64,000 bases of DNA, taken from contig CAJNDS010002322.1 in NCBI GenBank assembly GCA_905221605.1, positions 26,581 to 90,580 of the forward strand. The letters are read 5' to 3'. The stretch comes from Symbiodinium natans. Taxonomy: Eukaryota; Sar; Dinophyceae; Suessiales; Symbiodiniaceae. Positions 10,355-23,399 of the stretch are shown here, in pieces (position 1 is the stretch's first letter; each line of letters starts with the position of its first letter). Both the position numbers and the translations under genes were made by a program. The notes beneath the pieces were generated by a model that searched no databases, had not been told where the DNA came from, and worked only from the letters and a program-made list of their open reading frames with translations.

Positions 10355-11383
10355 GTTTAGGGTTTAGGGTTTAGGGTTTAGGGTTTAGGGTTTAGGGTTT
10401 AGGGTTGCGGTTTAGGGTTAAGGGTTTAGGGTTAGGGAACCCCCCCGAAAAATGCGTCTAGGCATAAAGTCCTTGACGTGATCCCGGGTTTTTGTGTGAG
10501 TTTATCTCAAGGGATGTCCCCAATCCCGAGGCCCCAAACCCCAAGTCCTAAACCTCCATGGATTTGCTCTTTCTTGAAACCCCCAGACAAATGGGACCCC
10601 CCAATGAAACCTTTCCTACCTGAAGAACCCAAAACCGAAGTTGTGGTAGGTTACCTAAGAATCCTACAAGGGATTTTATAAGCTATGACCTGCAAAAAAG
10701 TAGGTTTCGGGCTCTTAAGGCAAAACCCTAAGCCCCAAGTTTATAAAGTCTAAGTCGCATGGCCATCCCGCTCGCTATTGGTATGAAGTGGTTTCAAGAG
10801 AGGCTGTGGTTCATCACCAAAACCCTGTAGGCCACCACTCCCTGACCGATGAATCGGCGGGATTTTCTTGGACCCTAAACCCTAAACCCTAAACCCTAAA
10901 CCCTAAACCCTAAACTCTAAACCCTAAACCCTAAACCCTAAACCCTAAACCCTAAACCCTAAACCCTAAACCCTAAACCCTAAACCCTAAGCCCTAAACC
11001 CTAAACCCTAAACCCTTTTAAGTTCGGACCCCGGCTTCGTCGAGAAGAAGTTTTGATTGCGCTCACATTCACCTTTTATCAGCACGGTTGTAAGGCTCTT
11101 GGCCAGCCCAAAGACAAGCGCCAAGCCCTAAACTCCAAACCCTCAACCCCAAACCCGACACCCCAAACCCGAAACCCCAAACCCCAAACCCGAAACCTCA
11201 AAACCTAGGAGCTGATAAACTCTCTAAACCCCCAAACCCGAAACCGTAAACGCGCCCCGCGGAATCTTTTCGCCTGTTCTTGGGTTCCGGGAGTCTTTTT
11301 TACCCTAAACCCTAAACCCGAAACCCTAAACCCTAAACCCGAAACCCTAAACCCTAAACTCTTGTTTCCGGGGGTCTTTTGAG
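10355..11383. repeat. Telomere arrays flanking unique DNA
   Basis: TTTAGGG at 10355-10432 and a long CCCTAAA array at about 10873-11018 flank about 440 bp of unique DNA holding a 67-codon frame at 10478 without domain signature. Degenerate CCCGAAA/CCCCAAA units run from 11120 to 11360. Confidence 0.75.
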
Positions 11384-11449
11384 GCGTCCTTGCCGTCGGA
11401 CACAGTGGCCAAGTCCAGAGCCGCGCCCAGGGCGCAGGATTCGGAAAGG
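11384..11449 (+). CDS. Coding-like block (putative exon)
   Basis: Preceded by a CCCTAAA/CCCGAAA array and TTTTGAG, followed by GTTTGGGGTTTAGGG at 11450. Open frame ASLPSDTVAKSRAAPRAQDS. The acceptor is not a good YAG. Confidence 0.4.
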
Positions 11450-12694
11450 GTTTGGGGTTTAGGGTTTGGGGTTTAGCGTTTGGGGTTTGGGGTTTAGGGA
11501 TTGGGGTTTAGGGTTTGGGGTTTAGGGATTGGGGTCCAGGGTTTGGGGTCTAGGGTTTGGGGTTTGGGGGCTTATGGGTTTCTAGGGTTTAGGGTTGGGT
11601 AATAGGGTTTGGTTTTTGGGGTCTTGGGCTTTAGGGTTTCGGGTTTAGGGTTCAGGCTTTCGGGTGATGCTCTTGATTAATTCATCAGATATTCCTCCTG
11701 GTGTTGGTAATAGACCATCCCTAAACCCTAAACCCTAGATAGACCCTAAACCGTAAACCCTAAACCCTAAACTCCCTGGCCCCCTGGCTCCCCTGACCCC
11801 CCATTCAAAGTACTCCATGCCTTTCCTGCTGTCATCCTGGAAACTAAATAGAAACTCACTAAGCCTCCTATTTGAAGGACGGGGACTGGGAAGTGGGAAT
11901 TTAGGGCGTCAGCCCGAAACCCTAAAAGGAGAAAAGTTGGGTGGATGCCTGCGTAAGCAGGGGGTGGGAAAAATAGAAAGAACAATTCAAGTTCTCTGGT
12001 TGTGGTGGGTCCAACTTCAATATATGCCGCCGCGACATACGCCGCCCCCTCACACCCCCTGGGTGTGTTGGGGGGCATCTCCGCATGAAATCTACTGCCG
12101 CGGCGCGGCTGGAGGTGTCGGGTTTAGGGTTTAGGGTTTCGGGTATGAGGTTTAGAGTTTTTGGGGTAGTGAAGTTGCCTTTTTGTGTGTTTTTCAGGGT
12201 GGGTTAGGACTTTGGGTTGAATTGGGTTTATGGTTTAGGGTTTAATTAGGGTTTAGGGTCAAAGGTTTAGGGTTTTAGGGTTCAGGGTTTGGGCTTTGGG
12301 CCTGAGGGTTCTGCGGGTCCGACCATCAGAAGGGCACACGCCTTAAGCTTTTTCAACCTCAACCCCCTAAACCCTAAACCCTAACCCTAAACCCTAAACC
12401 CTAAACCCAAAACCCTAAACCTAAACCCTAAACCCGAAGCCTTTAACCTTTCGAAGCAACTCCTGAGTGGCTTTCGTCGACCTCTTCTTCAAACTCGGGG
12501 ACGGATATGTGGGGTCGTAGCTACCAAAAAATAATCTTCCTTAAGCCCTAACTCCAAACCCTACAAGCCTATATTGGGTCCAAAGTAGGCTAGAACCTCC
12601 CTAAACCCTAAACCCCGAAACCCGAAACCCCAAACTCTAAACCCTAAACCCTATCCGTAAACCCCAAAACCCCCAAACACCCTGACCCCCCAAG
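11450..12694. repeat. Degenerate telomeric DNA
   Basis: TTTGGGG/TTTAGGG variants to 11660, CCCTAAA near 11720-11775, TTTAGGG at 12120-12150 and 12230-12300, and CCCTAAA at 12366-12440 and 12600-12660. The two overlapping frames at 11767-12134 oppose each other and neither has a recognisable domain. Confidence 0.6.
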
Positions 12695-12749
12695 CCTCAA
12701 AATCATCTCGGAGGACATGGCCACCATCCTCGAGGCTAGTGAGGCCGGG
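12695..12749 (+). CDS. Putative exon, duplicated (copy 1)
   Basis: It follows CCCCCCAAG and ends at GTTCTTTAGGGG. Open frame LKIISEDMATILEASEAG, helical and acidic. Bases 12709-12753 recur without a difference at 14139-14183, each time running into G-strand telomeric repeat at the same point. Confidence 0.55.
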
Positions 12750-14138
12750 GTTCTTTAGGGGTTTGGGGTTTAGGGTTTAGGGTTTGGGGGTTTAGGGATT
12801 GGGGTTTAGGGATTGGGGTTTAGGGTTTGGTTTGGGGTTTAGGGTTTGGGGTTTAGGGTTTGGGGTTAGGGGTTGGGGTTTCGGGATTGTGGTGTAGGGT
12901 TTGGGGTTTTTGGGTTTGGTGTTTAGGGATTGGGGTCCAGGGTTTGGGGTCTGGGGTTTGGGGTTTAGGGGTTTAAGGGTTTATAGGGTTGAGGGTGGGG
13001 GTTTCGGGTTTGGGGTTTAGGGTTTCGGGTTTCGGGTTTGGGGTTTAGGGTTCGGGGTTTAGGGTTTAGGGTTTGGGGTCTAGGGTATAGGTTGTAGGGT
13101 TTGGGTTTAGGGTTTGGGGTTTAGGGTTTAGGGGATAGGGCTTGGGGTCTCAGGTTTGGGGTTTAGGGTTTGGGGCCTAGAATGGGGTTTGGGGGTTTAT
13201 GGGTTTATAGGGTTTTAGGGTTGGGGTTTCGGGGTTTAGGGTTTGGGTTTAGGGTTTGGGGTCTAAGGTTTGGGTCTAGGGTTTGGGGCATGGGGGTTTC
13301 TGGGTTTATAGGGTTTGGGGTTTAGGGTTTGGGGTTTAGGGGTTCCGGGTTTGGGGACTAGGCTTTGGGGTCTGGGGCTTGGGGTCCCAAGTTGTTATGT
13401 ACACATATATATATATATATATTTATAAGTTTTTGTTTTGTCGCAGGGAGGGGGAGGCGCTCGTGACTGTTTGGCGAGTTAAGGGTTAGGGCTTTCGGGC
13501 ATATTTGGGGTTTGTAAACTTCCGGCATGTGGGGATGTGAGGGACAAGGGTTTGGGTTTAGGGCAGTTCAGGGTTTAGGGTTTAGGGTTTAGGGAGGGTT
13601 TGAGGTTGAAGGTTGAAGGTTTAGGGTTTAGGGTTTAGGGCTCAGGACTTTCGGGTGTCGCTTCGAGGCTCTTGTGGTGCAAGGTCCTGCTCGTTTCTAA
13701 CCCCCAGCCCTCTAACCTGGGCTGAAATCCGCCTTTCCTCAAGTAGGGGGACACACAGGGGTCGGAATACTTACTAGTAGTATTCCCTGAGGGTGCTTTT
13801 ATAGTTATACCAGAGTAACCCCCAGAACCCTATTCGAATTATTCAATCCCCTATATTACCCCAATAGACCCCCCAAAGCCCTTTCTAATATATCTCCTAG
13901 AGGCACACCCGAAATTCGGTAGTCCTCCTTTCTAGAAACCCTAAAATACCAGAACCTTTTTATAAAACAACCCCCAAAATACGTTCCCCCGAACCCTACA
14001 CCCTGAACCCCATTTGTTTGGGGAAACAGAGTTTAGTACAGCACAGTTTTGGGTTGGTCTGGGGCTTTACGGAAATCGGGGTTCAGGGTTCCCTGAAACC
14101 CTAAACCCTAAACCTTAAACCCTAAACCTTAAACAAAC
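12750..14138. repeat. Long degenerate TTTGGGG/TTTAGGG tract plus unique DNA
   Basis: About 12750-13390 is one long degenerate G-strand tract that mixes TTTAGGG, TTTGGGG and TTTCGGG. An AT microsatellite lies at 13404-13424. 13757-13890 holds a dispersed AT-richer element (family H). A CCCTAAA/CCTTAAA run at 14098-14134 leads into the duplicated exon. No gene seen. Confidence 0.75.
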
Positions 14139-14139
14139 C

Positions 14140-14179
14140 GGAGGACATGGCCACCATCCTCGAGGCTAGTGAGGCCGGG
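14140..14179 (+). CDS. Putative exon, duplicated (copy 2)
   Basis: Second copy of the ATILEASEAG-coding block. Its right border is GTTCAGGGTTTAGGG. Left of it is AAACAAACC, different from copy 1, so only the 3' part of the exon and the donor are duplicated. Confidence 0.5.
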
Positions 14180-14532
14180 GTTCAGGGTTTAGGGTTTAGG
14201 GTTTAGGGGTTAGGGTTCAGGGTTTAGAGTTAGAGTTTAAAGTTTAGGTTCTACTTCTAGCCTACTTTGGGGCTATGCGGGTTCAGGTTGAGGGGGCTTA
14301 CAGGGTTTAGAGTCATGCGGTTTCGGCTGTAGTCTTGTGGGGACAACCCTAGACCCCAAAACCTAAACCCGGACCCTAAACCCTAAGCCCTAAACACTAA
14401 ACCACAACTCAAAACCCCAAACCCAAAACCCTAAACCCTATACCCTAAAGCCTAGACCCTAAACCCGAAACCCCAAGCCCTAAACCCTAAACCCCAAACC
14501 TGAACCCTAAACCCTGCGCCCTACATCCCAAG

Positions 14533-14600
14533 CCACGGGCCCCCAGGCCGAAGACGCCCTTCCAGAGGAAGCCGGCACAGGTGCGACGAAGGAGGAGTCG
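14533..14600 (+). CDS. Putative exon A of a three-exon run
   Basis: The border CATCCCAAG precedes it. The frame TGPQAEDALPEEAGTGATKE then ES ends in phase 0 at GTTCAGGG (14601). It joins in frame with 14711-14732 and 14768-14794. The peptide is acidic, small-residue rich and probably a disordered linker. Confidence 0.55.
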
Positions 14601-14710
14601 GTTCAGGGTTTAGGGTTCAGGGTTTAGGGTTGAGGGTTCCTAAACCCTAAACCCTGAACCCTAAACCCTAGCCCTAAACCCTAAACCCTCAACCTAGACC
14701 CTAAACCCAG
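14601..14710 (+). other. Putative intron made of inverted telomeric arrays
   Basis: A 110-base intron candidate. The first half is G-strand repeat (GTTCAGGGTTTAGGG and variants), the second half is C-strand repeat ending CCCTAAACCCAG. The halves are complementary over most of their length, so an RNA copy should fold into one long hairpin that brings the two splice sites together. Confidence 0.5.
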
Positions 14711-14732
14711 GGTTCAACCGGACTGGCGTGTG
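14711..14732 (+). CDS. Putative micro-exon B
   Basis: 22 bases between CCCAG and GTTAGGG. It continues exon A in frame as GSTGLAC with one base left over, which pairs with the first two bases of exon C. Confidence 0.4.
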
Positions 14733-14767
14733 GTTAGGGTTAAGGGTTTAGGGTTTGAGTGCTGCAG

Positions 14768-14794
14768 GGTACATCAAAGCTACTCGTGACCCAG
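14768..14794 (+). CDS. Putative micro-exon C
   Basis: 27 bases between GTGCTGCAG and the donor GTATGT, which is close to a classical donor. In the joined frame it adds GYIKATRDP. The intron before it (14733-14767) is only 35 bases, which is short even for a protist. Confidence 0.4.
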
Positions 14795-14934
14795 GTATGT
14801 TGGGGGTTTCGGGTTGAGGGGTTGAGTTGCTTGAACCGTTCATGTATAGATCAACTATGAAACGGAGATATGAATGCAAACATTATCCTGGATATAAAAC
14901 ATCAGAAATTAAGCATCATAAATAGACCACCAGC

Positions 14935-15535
14935 TATACATGTACATATACATACACATATACATCTACATATACATCTACATATACATACACATATACA
15001 CATACATATACACATACATGTACATATACATATACATGTACATGTACATGTACATACACACACACATATATATATATATATATGCATATATATGTATGCA
15101 TGCATATAAACCCGTCATTTCGTTCGTAAAAGAGCTTTGTCAAACCTGCCGGCTCTTAGAAGGGGGTGAGAGAATTGCCTTATATCCCGTACAATAAACC
15201 CCGCAACAGTTCTGTAAGGTACCTTCCCTCATTCCCGACAACTGGTAAGCAAAGCTGTGGGCCATCCGTATACAACATCAATAGAGATGCTGGAACATAA
15301 AAAGCGGAATCAATAAGCAATATCCGTATACAACATCAATAGAGATGATGGAACATAAAAGCGGAATCAATAAACAAACAAAGAAATGGTTTATAAAGAA
15401 GTAAATAGTTTCTTAAATATAAATACAGATAAATATACATAAATATGCATAAATATACATATATGTATATATATATATATACATCTATATATATATATAT
15501 ATGTGTGTGTATATATATATATAAGACTGCCTCAA
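14935..15535. repeat. AT-rich microsatellites and a short direct repeat
   Basis: ACATAT-type repeat at 14935-15090 and AT dinucleotide at 15415-15523. A roughly 35-bp direct repeat (ATCCGTATACAACATCAATA and following bases) occurs at about 15264 and 15322. Tyr/His/Ile-rich frames here only translate the repeat. Confidence 0.85.
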
Positions 15536-15593
15536 CCAACCCTAAGCCCTAGACCCCAGACACTAGACCCCAAACCCCTAAACCCTAAACCAG

Positions 15594-15696
15594 GTCTCCT
15601 TCAGTCGGGGGGGTCCTCTTCCTCCGCGGCCCCGCCACGCCTGCCGGCCGCGACGCCACCCGCAGCGGCCAACCGAGTCTGGCCTCGCGGCTCGCA
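15594..15696 (+). CDS. Coding-like block (putative exon)
   Basis: CCCTAAACCAG ends at 15593 and GTTTGGGGTTTAGGG begins at 15697. Two frames are open. LPAATPPAAANRVWPRGS is the more likely, alanine/proline-rich. Function unknown. Confidence 0.4.
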
Positions 15697-16002
15697 GTTT
15701 GGGGTTTAGGGTTTAGGGTTTAGGGTTTAGGGTTTAGGGTTAGGGTTTAGGGTTTTAGGGGGTTTGGGAAGGTTTGGGAAGGTTTGGTTGGGGTTGAGGG
15801 TCTCGGGTTCGGGTTTTTGGAGGTTTTGGGGGGCTTGGGGGTTAGTTTAGGAAGGTTGGAGGGTTTGGGCGTGGGGCGGCCTTAGAAACTACTCATTCTT
15901 GTGTTGCCATCACTGCATCTCTGCAATCAGTCACAGCTCAGCCACAAAATCCTGAACTCGAACCCTAAACCCTAAACCCTAAAACCTGAACCCTGGGCTC
16001 AG

Positions 16003-16046
16003 AAACTTGACCTGGTATCGGACACAGTCCACACATCGCTTGACCA
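16003..16046 (+). CDS. Coding-like block 5' of a MITE-bearing intron
   Basis: CCCTGGGCTCAG ends at 16002 and GTTTTAGGTTTAGGG starts at 16047. Open frame KLDLVSDTVHTSLD. The next block at 16284 lies beyond a family A MITE, so the element would sit inside an intron. Confidence 0.45.
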
Positions 16047-16130
16047 GTTTTAGGTTTAGGGCGCTGCTGGCCTTCGGTCCTGGGCTCGTTTCAGAGCGAA
16101 AACGGCTACGGAGCACACACAGGGGGGCCA

Positions 16131-16272
16131 CTACTTGGAGGTTCAGGGTACTTAGTCACCCATGAAAAGTGAAGTTATAACCCACATATAAGCCCCTTCA
16201 GTACCCTAATAGGGTTCTCAAATTGGGTTATAGAAGTACCGTTGAATAAAGTACCCTATGAACCTCCAAGTA
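16131..16272. mobile_element. Foldback MITE, family A (complete)
   Basis: About 142 bp with inverted ends CTTGGAGGTTCAGGGTACTT and TACCCTATGAACCTCCAAG, flanked by TA on both sides as in Stowaway/mariner-type MITEs. No coding capacity. Related copies at 3.0, 40.3, 44.6, 50.9 and 60.4 kb. Confidence 0.8.
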
Positions 16273-16283
16273 CGGCTACGCAG

Positions 16284-16354
16284 GAAAAAGTTGAGGATTT
16301 TGGAGCTGAAGCTTCTGAGCCAGACACTGCCGACCTGCTCCGGGGACACGGAGG
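16284..16354 (+). CDS. Coding-like block 3' of the MITE
   Basis: Acceptor TACGCAG ends at 16283 and GTTTGGCGGG follows at 16355. One frame gives EKVEDFGAEASEPDTADLLR, acidic and natural-looking. Direct joining to 16003-16046 would instead use a second open frame, so an exon in between may be missing. Confidence 0.45.
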
Positions 16355-16649
16355 GTTTGGCGGGCTTAGGTGGTGTAGGGTTTGAGGGGCTCTAGGGTTT
16401 AGGGCCAAAGTTGAGGGTTTAGGGTTCAAGGTTTATGGTGGTTGAGAGTTTGAAGGGTTTTGGGGTTTGGCGTTTCTGGGGTTTAGGGTTTAGGGCTTTC
16501 GCTGTGTTGTTCAGGGCCCAAATCTTCAGACCTACAGTAAGCCCTTAGCCTTAAACCCTATCCTGCAGACTTCCAAGCCTTCCGTACTAACCTTTAGAGG
16601 CCCCTAAGCCCCTAGAAGATCCGACACCCTGCAGCAAACTTCCCGAGCC

Positions 16650-16877
16650 CACCCTAAACCCTAAACCCTAAACCCTAAACCCTAAACCCTAAACCCTAAA
16701 CCCTAAACCCTAAACCCTAAACCCCAAGAGGCCCTGGCCTCCAGTGCCGGTGCCCCGTGAGTGTGCAGGCCTGACCAGGAGAGTTGGGTTCAAGGAAGGT
16801 TTAGGGTTTAGGGTTTAGGGTTTAGGGTTTAGGGTTTAGGGTTTAGGGTTTAGGGTTTAGGGTTTAGGGTTTAGGGT
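16650..16877. repeat. Opposed telomeric arrays around one exon
   Basis: CCCTAAA repeats at 16650-16722 and TTTAGGG repeats at 16799-16877, both nearly perfect, on the two sides of a 68-bp coding-like block. A clean example of the C-left/G-right arrangement. Confidence 0.9.
16731..16798 (+). CDS. Coding-like block between opposed arrays
   Basis: Preceded by CCCCAAGAG and followed by GTTTAGGG. Open frame PWPPVPVPRECAGLTRRVGF then KE. Family not recognised. Confidence 0.4.
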
Positions 16878-17087
16878 TCCGGCCATGGGGTTTGGGGTTA
16901 AGGGTTTGTGGGGTTGGGGTTTATGGGGTTTTGGGTTTCGGGTTTGTGGGGTTTACGGGTTTAGGGTCTGGGGTTGATGGTTCAGGGTGTGGGGTTTAGG
17001 GTTTAGGGTTTAGGGTTTCGGGTTTAGGGTTTAGGGTTTAGGGTCTAGGGTTTAGGGTTTGGGGGGATAACCGCGGAACCCCAACAG

Positions 17088-17118
17088 AGACCACGATTTG
17101 GGAATCAAGTTCGAGGCG
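17088..17118 (+). CDS. Very short coding-like block
   Basis: 31 bases between CCCCAACAG and GTTTAGTG, encoding RPRFGNQVRG. Borders look good, but the length is too small for independent support. Confidence 0.25.
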
Positions 17119-17231
17119 GTTTAGTGTTTGGTGGTTGCGTTCTCTGTAGAGGGTTTGCTTGTGTGCTTAGGGGCTGATGAGTTTCGGGATTAGGGGTTTA
17201 GGGGTTGAGTTGGGGTACTGGGGTTGTCCAG

Positions 17232-17281
17232 GTTCCCGGCGGCAGCACGCACGGGACGCCTTCAACGTGCAGGATGCGGGG
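17232..17281 (+). CDS. Short coding-like block
   Basis: Acceptor TTGTCCAG ends at 17231 and GTTTAGGG follows. Open frame RRQHARDAFNVQDAG, basic and polar. Flanked by G-strand repeats on both sides. Confidence 0.35.
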
Positions 17282-17289
17282 GTTTAGGG

Positions 17290-17635
17290 ACACCCCACAA
17301 CCCTAAACCCAAAACTCTAAAAGCCAAATCCCTGAAGTCCTACGCATGCTGGGCCTCATCAGTAGGATCATCCCCCCACCCCCACCCTCCACCCCTCCGC
17401 CCCCCCCCCCCCGCTTACCAATCCTCCCCCCTTCCACCTCAACTACACTAAACTGTTGGGTTAAGGGTTCAGGGTTATGGGTGGAGGGCTTCGGGGTGCG
17501 GGTTCGGGGTTTGGTTGGGACGAAGGTGCAGGGTTTGTCAGTTTTTTGGGTTCAGGGTCTGGGGTACGCATCTGAGCCTCTACCTAAATGACTGGATATT
17601 CCAAATAGTGGTCCTGGAGGCTGAGGGTTTAGAGT

Positions 17636-17695
<60 letters not shown>

Positions 17696-17970
17696 GGTTC
17701 AAGGACCCTTCATTGAAGCCTCTGTCTAGAGGCTTAAGGTTTGCTGTAGGGTTGAGGTTTTGTGGTACTCCCGAACCTCGTGAGCCACCGTGAAGGTGCC
17801 CTAAATACGAGGCTCCTATCATAGGCACCCCTCCCCCCGTGTGCAGCTTAAATAGGGTTTATTTGGAAGCTGGCACTCGTGTTCACAAGAGGAAAAAAGG
17901 CCCCAAAACGTATACTTATTTACAAGAGCCAACTTCCAAATAGACCCTATTTTAGGTCCTAGGGGGGGTC
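17290..17970. repeat. Non-coding: heptamer variant array and a foldback
   Basis: A pure TTGAGGG block at about 17633-17700 (nine to ten units), C-rich low complexity at 17371-17415, and a foldback at 17847-17955 listed separately. No gene seen. Confidence 0.75.
17847..17955. mobile_element. Foldback element J, bordering the palindrome array
   Basis: The left arm CTTAAATAGGGTTTATTTGG and the right arm (TTCCAAATAGACCCTATTTT) are inverted copies around a loop of about 50 bp. The arm recurs in inverse orientation at 38065-38090, at the edge of the satellite, so both large repeat domains carry this sequence at a border. Confidence 0.6.
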
Positions 17971-17974
17971 CCAG

Positions 17975-20150
17975 GACTGAATTAAATATGAAGGCCCCGA
18001 TTTAAATATGAATATTTAATTCTGGAGCTTCATATTTAAATTATTTAATTCGGGCCCGGGAATTAAATAATTTAAATAATTTAAATAATTTAAATAATTT
18101 AAATAATTTAAATAATTTAAATAATTTAAATAATTTAAATAATTTAAATATTTTAAATCCTGGAGGGGGGGGGGCCGGGCCTCCTCCCGCAGGAGGAATT
18201 AAAGAATTTAAATATGAAGGCCCCGAATTAAATATTAATATTTAATTCGGGGCCTTCATATTTAAATTATTTAATTCTTCCTGCGGGAGGAGGCCCGCCC
18301 CCCCCCCTCCAGGATTTAAAATATTTAAATTATTTAAATTATTTAAATTATTTAATTCCCGGGCCCGATTTAAATAATTTAAATATGAAGGCCACGATTT
18401 AAATATGACTATTTAATTCGGGAGCTTCATATTTAAATTATTTAATTCGGGCCCGGGAATTAAATAATTTAAATAATTTAAATCCTGGAGGGGGGGGCCG
18501 GGCCTCCTCCCGCAGGAGGAATTAAATAATTTAAATATGAAGGCCCCGAATTAAATATTAATATTTAATTCGGGGCCTTCATATTTAAATTACTTAATTC
18601 CTCCTGCGGGAGGAGGCCCGGCCCCCCCCCCCTCCAGGATTTAAAATATTTAAATTATTTAAATTATTTAAATTATTTAATTCCCGGGCCCGATTTAAAT
18701 AATTTAAATATGAAGCTCCCGAATTAAATATTCATATTTAAATCGTGGCCTTCATATTTAAATTATTTAAATCGGGCCCGGGAATTAAATAATTTAAATA
18801 ATTTAAATAATTTAAATAATTTAAATAATTTAAATAATTTAAATCCTGGAGGGGGGGGGGCGGGCCTCCTCCCGCAGGAAGAATTAAATAATTTAAATAT
18901 GAAGGCCCCGAATTAAATATGAATATTTAATTCGGGGCCTTCATATTTAAATTATTTAATTCCTCCGCGGGAGGAGGCCCGGCCCCCCCCCCTCCAGGAT
19001 TTAAATTATTTAAATTATTTAAATTATTTAAATTATTTAAATTATTTAAATTATTTAAATTATTTAATTCCCGGGCCCGATTTAAATAATTTAAATATGA
19101 AGCTCCCGGATTAAATATTCATATTTAAATCGTGGCCTTCATATTTAAATTATTTAAATCGGGCCCGGGAATTAAATAATTTAAATAATTTAAATAATTT
19201 AAATAATTTAAATCCGGGAGGGGGGGGGGGCCGGGCCTCCTTTTGCAGGAGGAATTTAAATAATTTAAATATGAAGGCCCCGAATTAAATATTCATATTT
19301 AAATCGAGGCCTTCATATGTAAATTATTTAATTCCTCCTGGGGGAGGAGGCCCGCCCCCCCCCTCCAGGATTTAAATTATTTAAATTATTTAAATTATTT
19401 AATTCCCGGGCCCGATTTAAATAATTTAAATATGAAGGCACGGTTAAATAGGAAATTTAATTCGGGAGTCAAGTTAATAGTTAATTCGGGCCCGGGAATT
19501 AAATAATTTTTTTTTTTTTAAATATTTAAATAATTAAATAAATTTAAATAATTTAAATAATGTTAAATAATTTTAAATAATTAAATAATTTAACTAATTT
19601 AAATAATTTAAATAATTTAAATAATTTAAATCCGGGAGGGGGGCGGGGGGCCGGGCCTCCTTTTGCAGGAGGAATTAAATAATTTAAATATGAAGGCCCC
19701 GAATTAAATATTCATATTTAAATCGAGGCCTTCATATTTAAATTATTTAATTCCTCCTGGGGGAGGAGGCCCGCCCCCCCCCCCTCCAGGATTTAAAGTA
19801 TTTAAATTATTTAAATTATTTAAATTATTTAAATTGTTTAAATTATTTAAATTATTTAAATTATTTAAATTATTTAATTCCCGGGCCCGATTTAAATAAT
19901 TTAAATATGAAGGCCACGATTTAAATATGAATATTTAATTCGGGAGCTTCATATTTAAATTATGTAAATCGGGCCCGGGAATTAAATAATTTAAATAATT
20001 TAAATAGTTTAAATCCTGGAGGGGGGGGGCCGGGCTTCCTCCCGCAGGAGGAATTAAATAATTTAAATATGAAGGCCCCGAATTAAATATTCATATTTAA
20101 ATCGGGGCCTTCATATTTAAATTATTTAATTCCTCCTGCGGGAGGGCCCC
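17975..20150. repeat. Array of nested palindromes, AT arms and GC arms
   Basis: About 2.2 kb built from two palindromic modules. One centres on TTAATATTTAATTC/GAATTAAATATTAA with GGCCCC/GGGGCC and ATGAAG/CTTCAT arms and outer CCTCCTGC/GCAGGAGG arms. The other centres on an AATTTAAAT run closed by CCCGGGCCCG. The motif CGGGCCCGGGAATTAAAT recurs at about 18051, 18448, 18773, 19160, 19487 and 19969, giving units of about 320-480 bp. AATTTAAAT runs vary in copy number, and the tract near 19440-19560 is degraded. No coding potential. Extensive cruciform or hairpin folding is expected. Confidence 0.9.
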
Positions 20151-20155
20151 CTCAA

Positions 20156-20290
20156 TCAGCTTCATCATCATCATCCTCATCCTCATCCGCATCATCATCA
20201 TCATCTTCATTATCGTCATCATCTTCATCATCTATCATCATCATCTTCATCATCTTCATCATCTTTTTTCATCATCCCCATCATCTCTCT
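20156..20290. repeat. (CAT)n/(TCATCA)n microsatellite
   Basis: Trinucleotide CAT repeats with CTC interruptions, directly after the palindrome array. A 168-codon minus-strand frame (20228-20734) ends in Asp/Glu-rich residues because of this repeat and is not a supported gene. Confidence 0.9.
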
Positions 20291-20392
20291 CATCTCCACG
20301 GTTGTTCCAATATCTTGGTGGCCGTTTCGCGTATTTTTAATTTTCTGGTGGTTGCTGTCAATACCTTCGATGTGCATATTCAAGCCAAAAGG

Positions 20393-20745
20393 CTCCAGGG
20401 CTCCAAGGTTCCATGGCCCCCAGGTTACATTAGCTGATTGCTTTTGCTGCCATAGGCTCCAGGAGTCGGCTGCAGGGGTCCCCGGCTCCAAGGCTCCAAA
20501 ACTCCAAGGCTCCAAGGCTCCAAGACCCGACGCCCCAGCAACAGCCTTTTGCCGCCATCGGGTGCTGCGGCTACCAGAGCAGTGGAAGAGGCCCGGGGCA
20601 CCAGAGACTGAGTGCATCCAGCGAACATTGACATTGATTGATTTTGAACTCTGATAGTCTGGCTTGACATGAAGCGCAGCACGGACGACTGCTTCAGCGC
20701 TTGGCTCATAGGCCCCTAGGCTCGTTGGTTCCACGGCTCCAGCTC
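20393..20745. repeat. GGCTCCAA/GGCTCCCA octamer repeats
   Basis: Degenerate 8-bp repeats GGCTCCAA, GGCTCCAG and GGCCCCTA cluster at about 20393-20425, 20455-20525 and 20705-20745, just 5' of the gene at 20765. The same octamer family lies in and around other genes at 23.4, 26.5, 28.9, 29.8, 30.96, 32.5 and 33.5 kb. Confidence 0.7.
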
Positions 20746-20764
20746 AGCTGTTGTCTCGGAGTGA

Positions 20765-23347
<2,583 letters not shown>

Positions 23348-23399
23348 GCCCTGAGCGTTTGCCGGCAACTGTCCGGTTCATTTTGCAGCGCTGCAATGG

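Noticed and set aside
11767-12134. Opposed 103- and 105-codon ORFs
   Set aside because: They overlap each other on opposite strands, have mixed composition and run into heptamer repeats. No frame is clearly preferred.
20228-20734. 168-codon minus-strand ORF
   Set aside because: Made of octamer translations (GALEP-type) and a CAT-repeat acidic tail. No independent coding signal.
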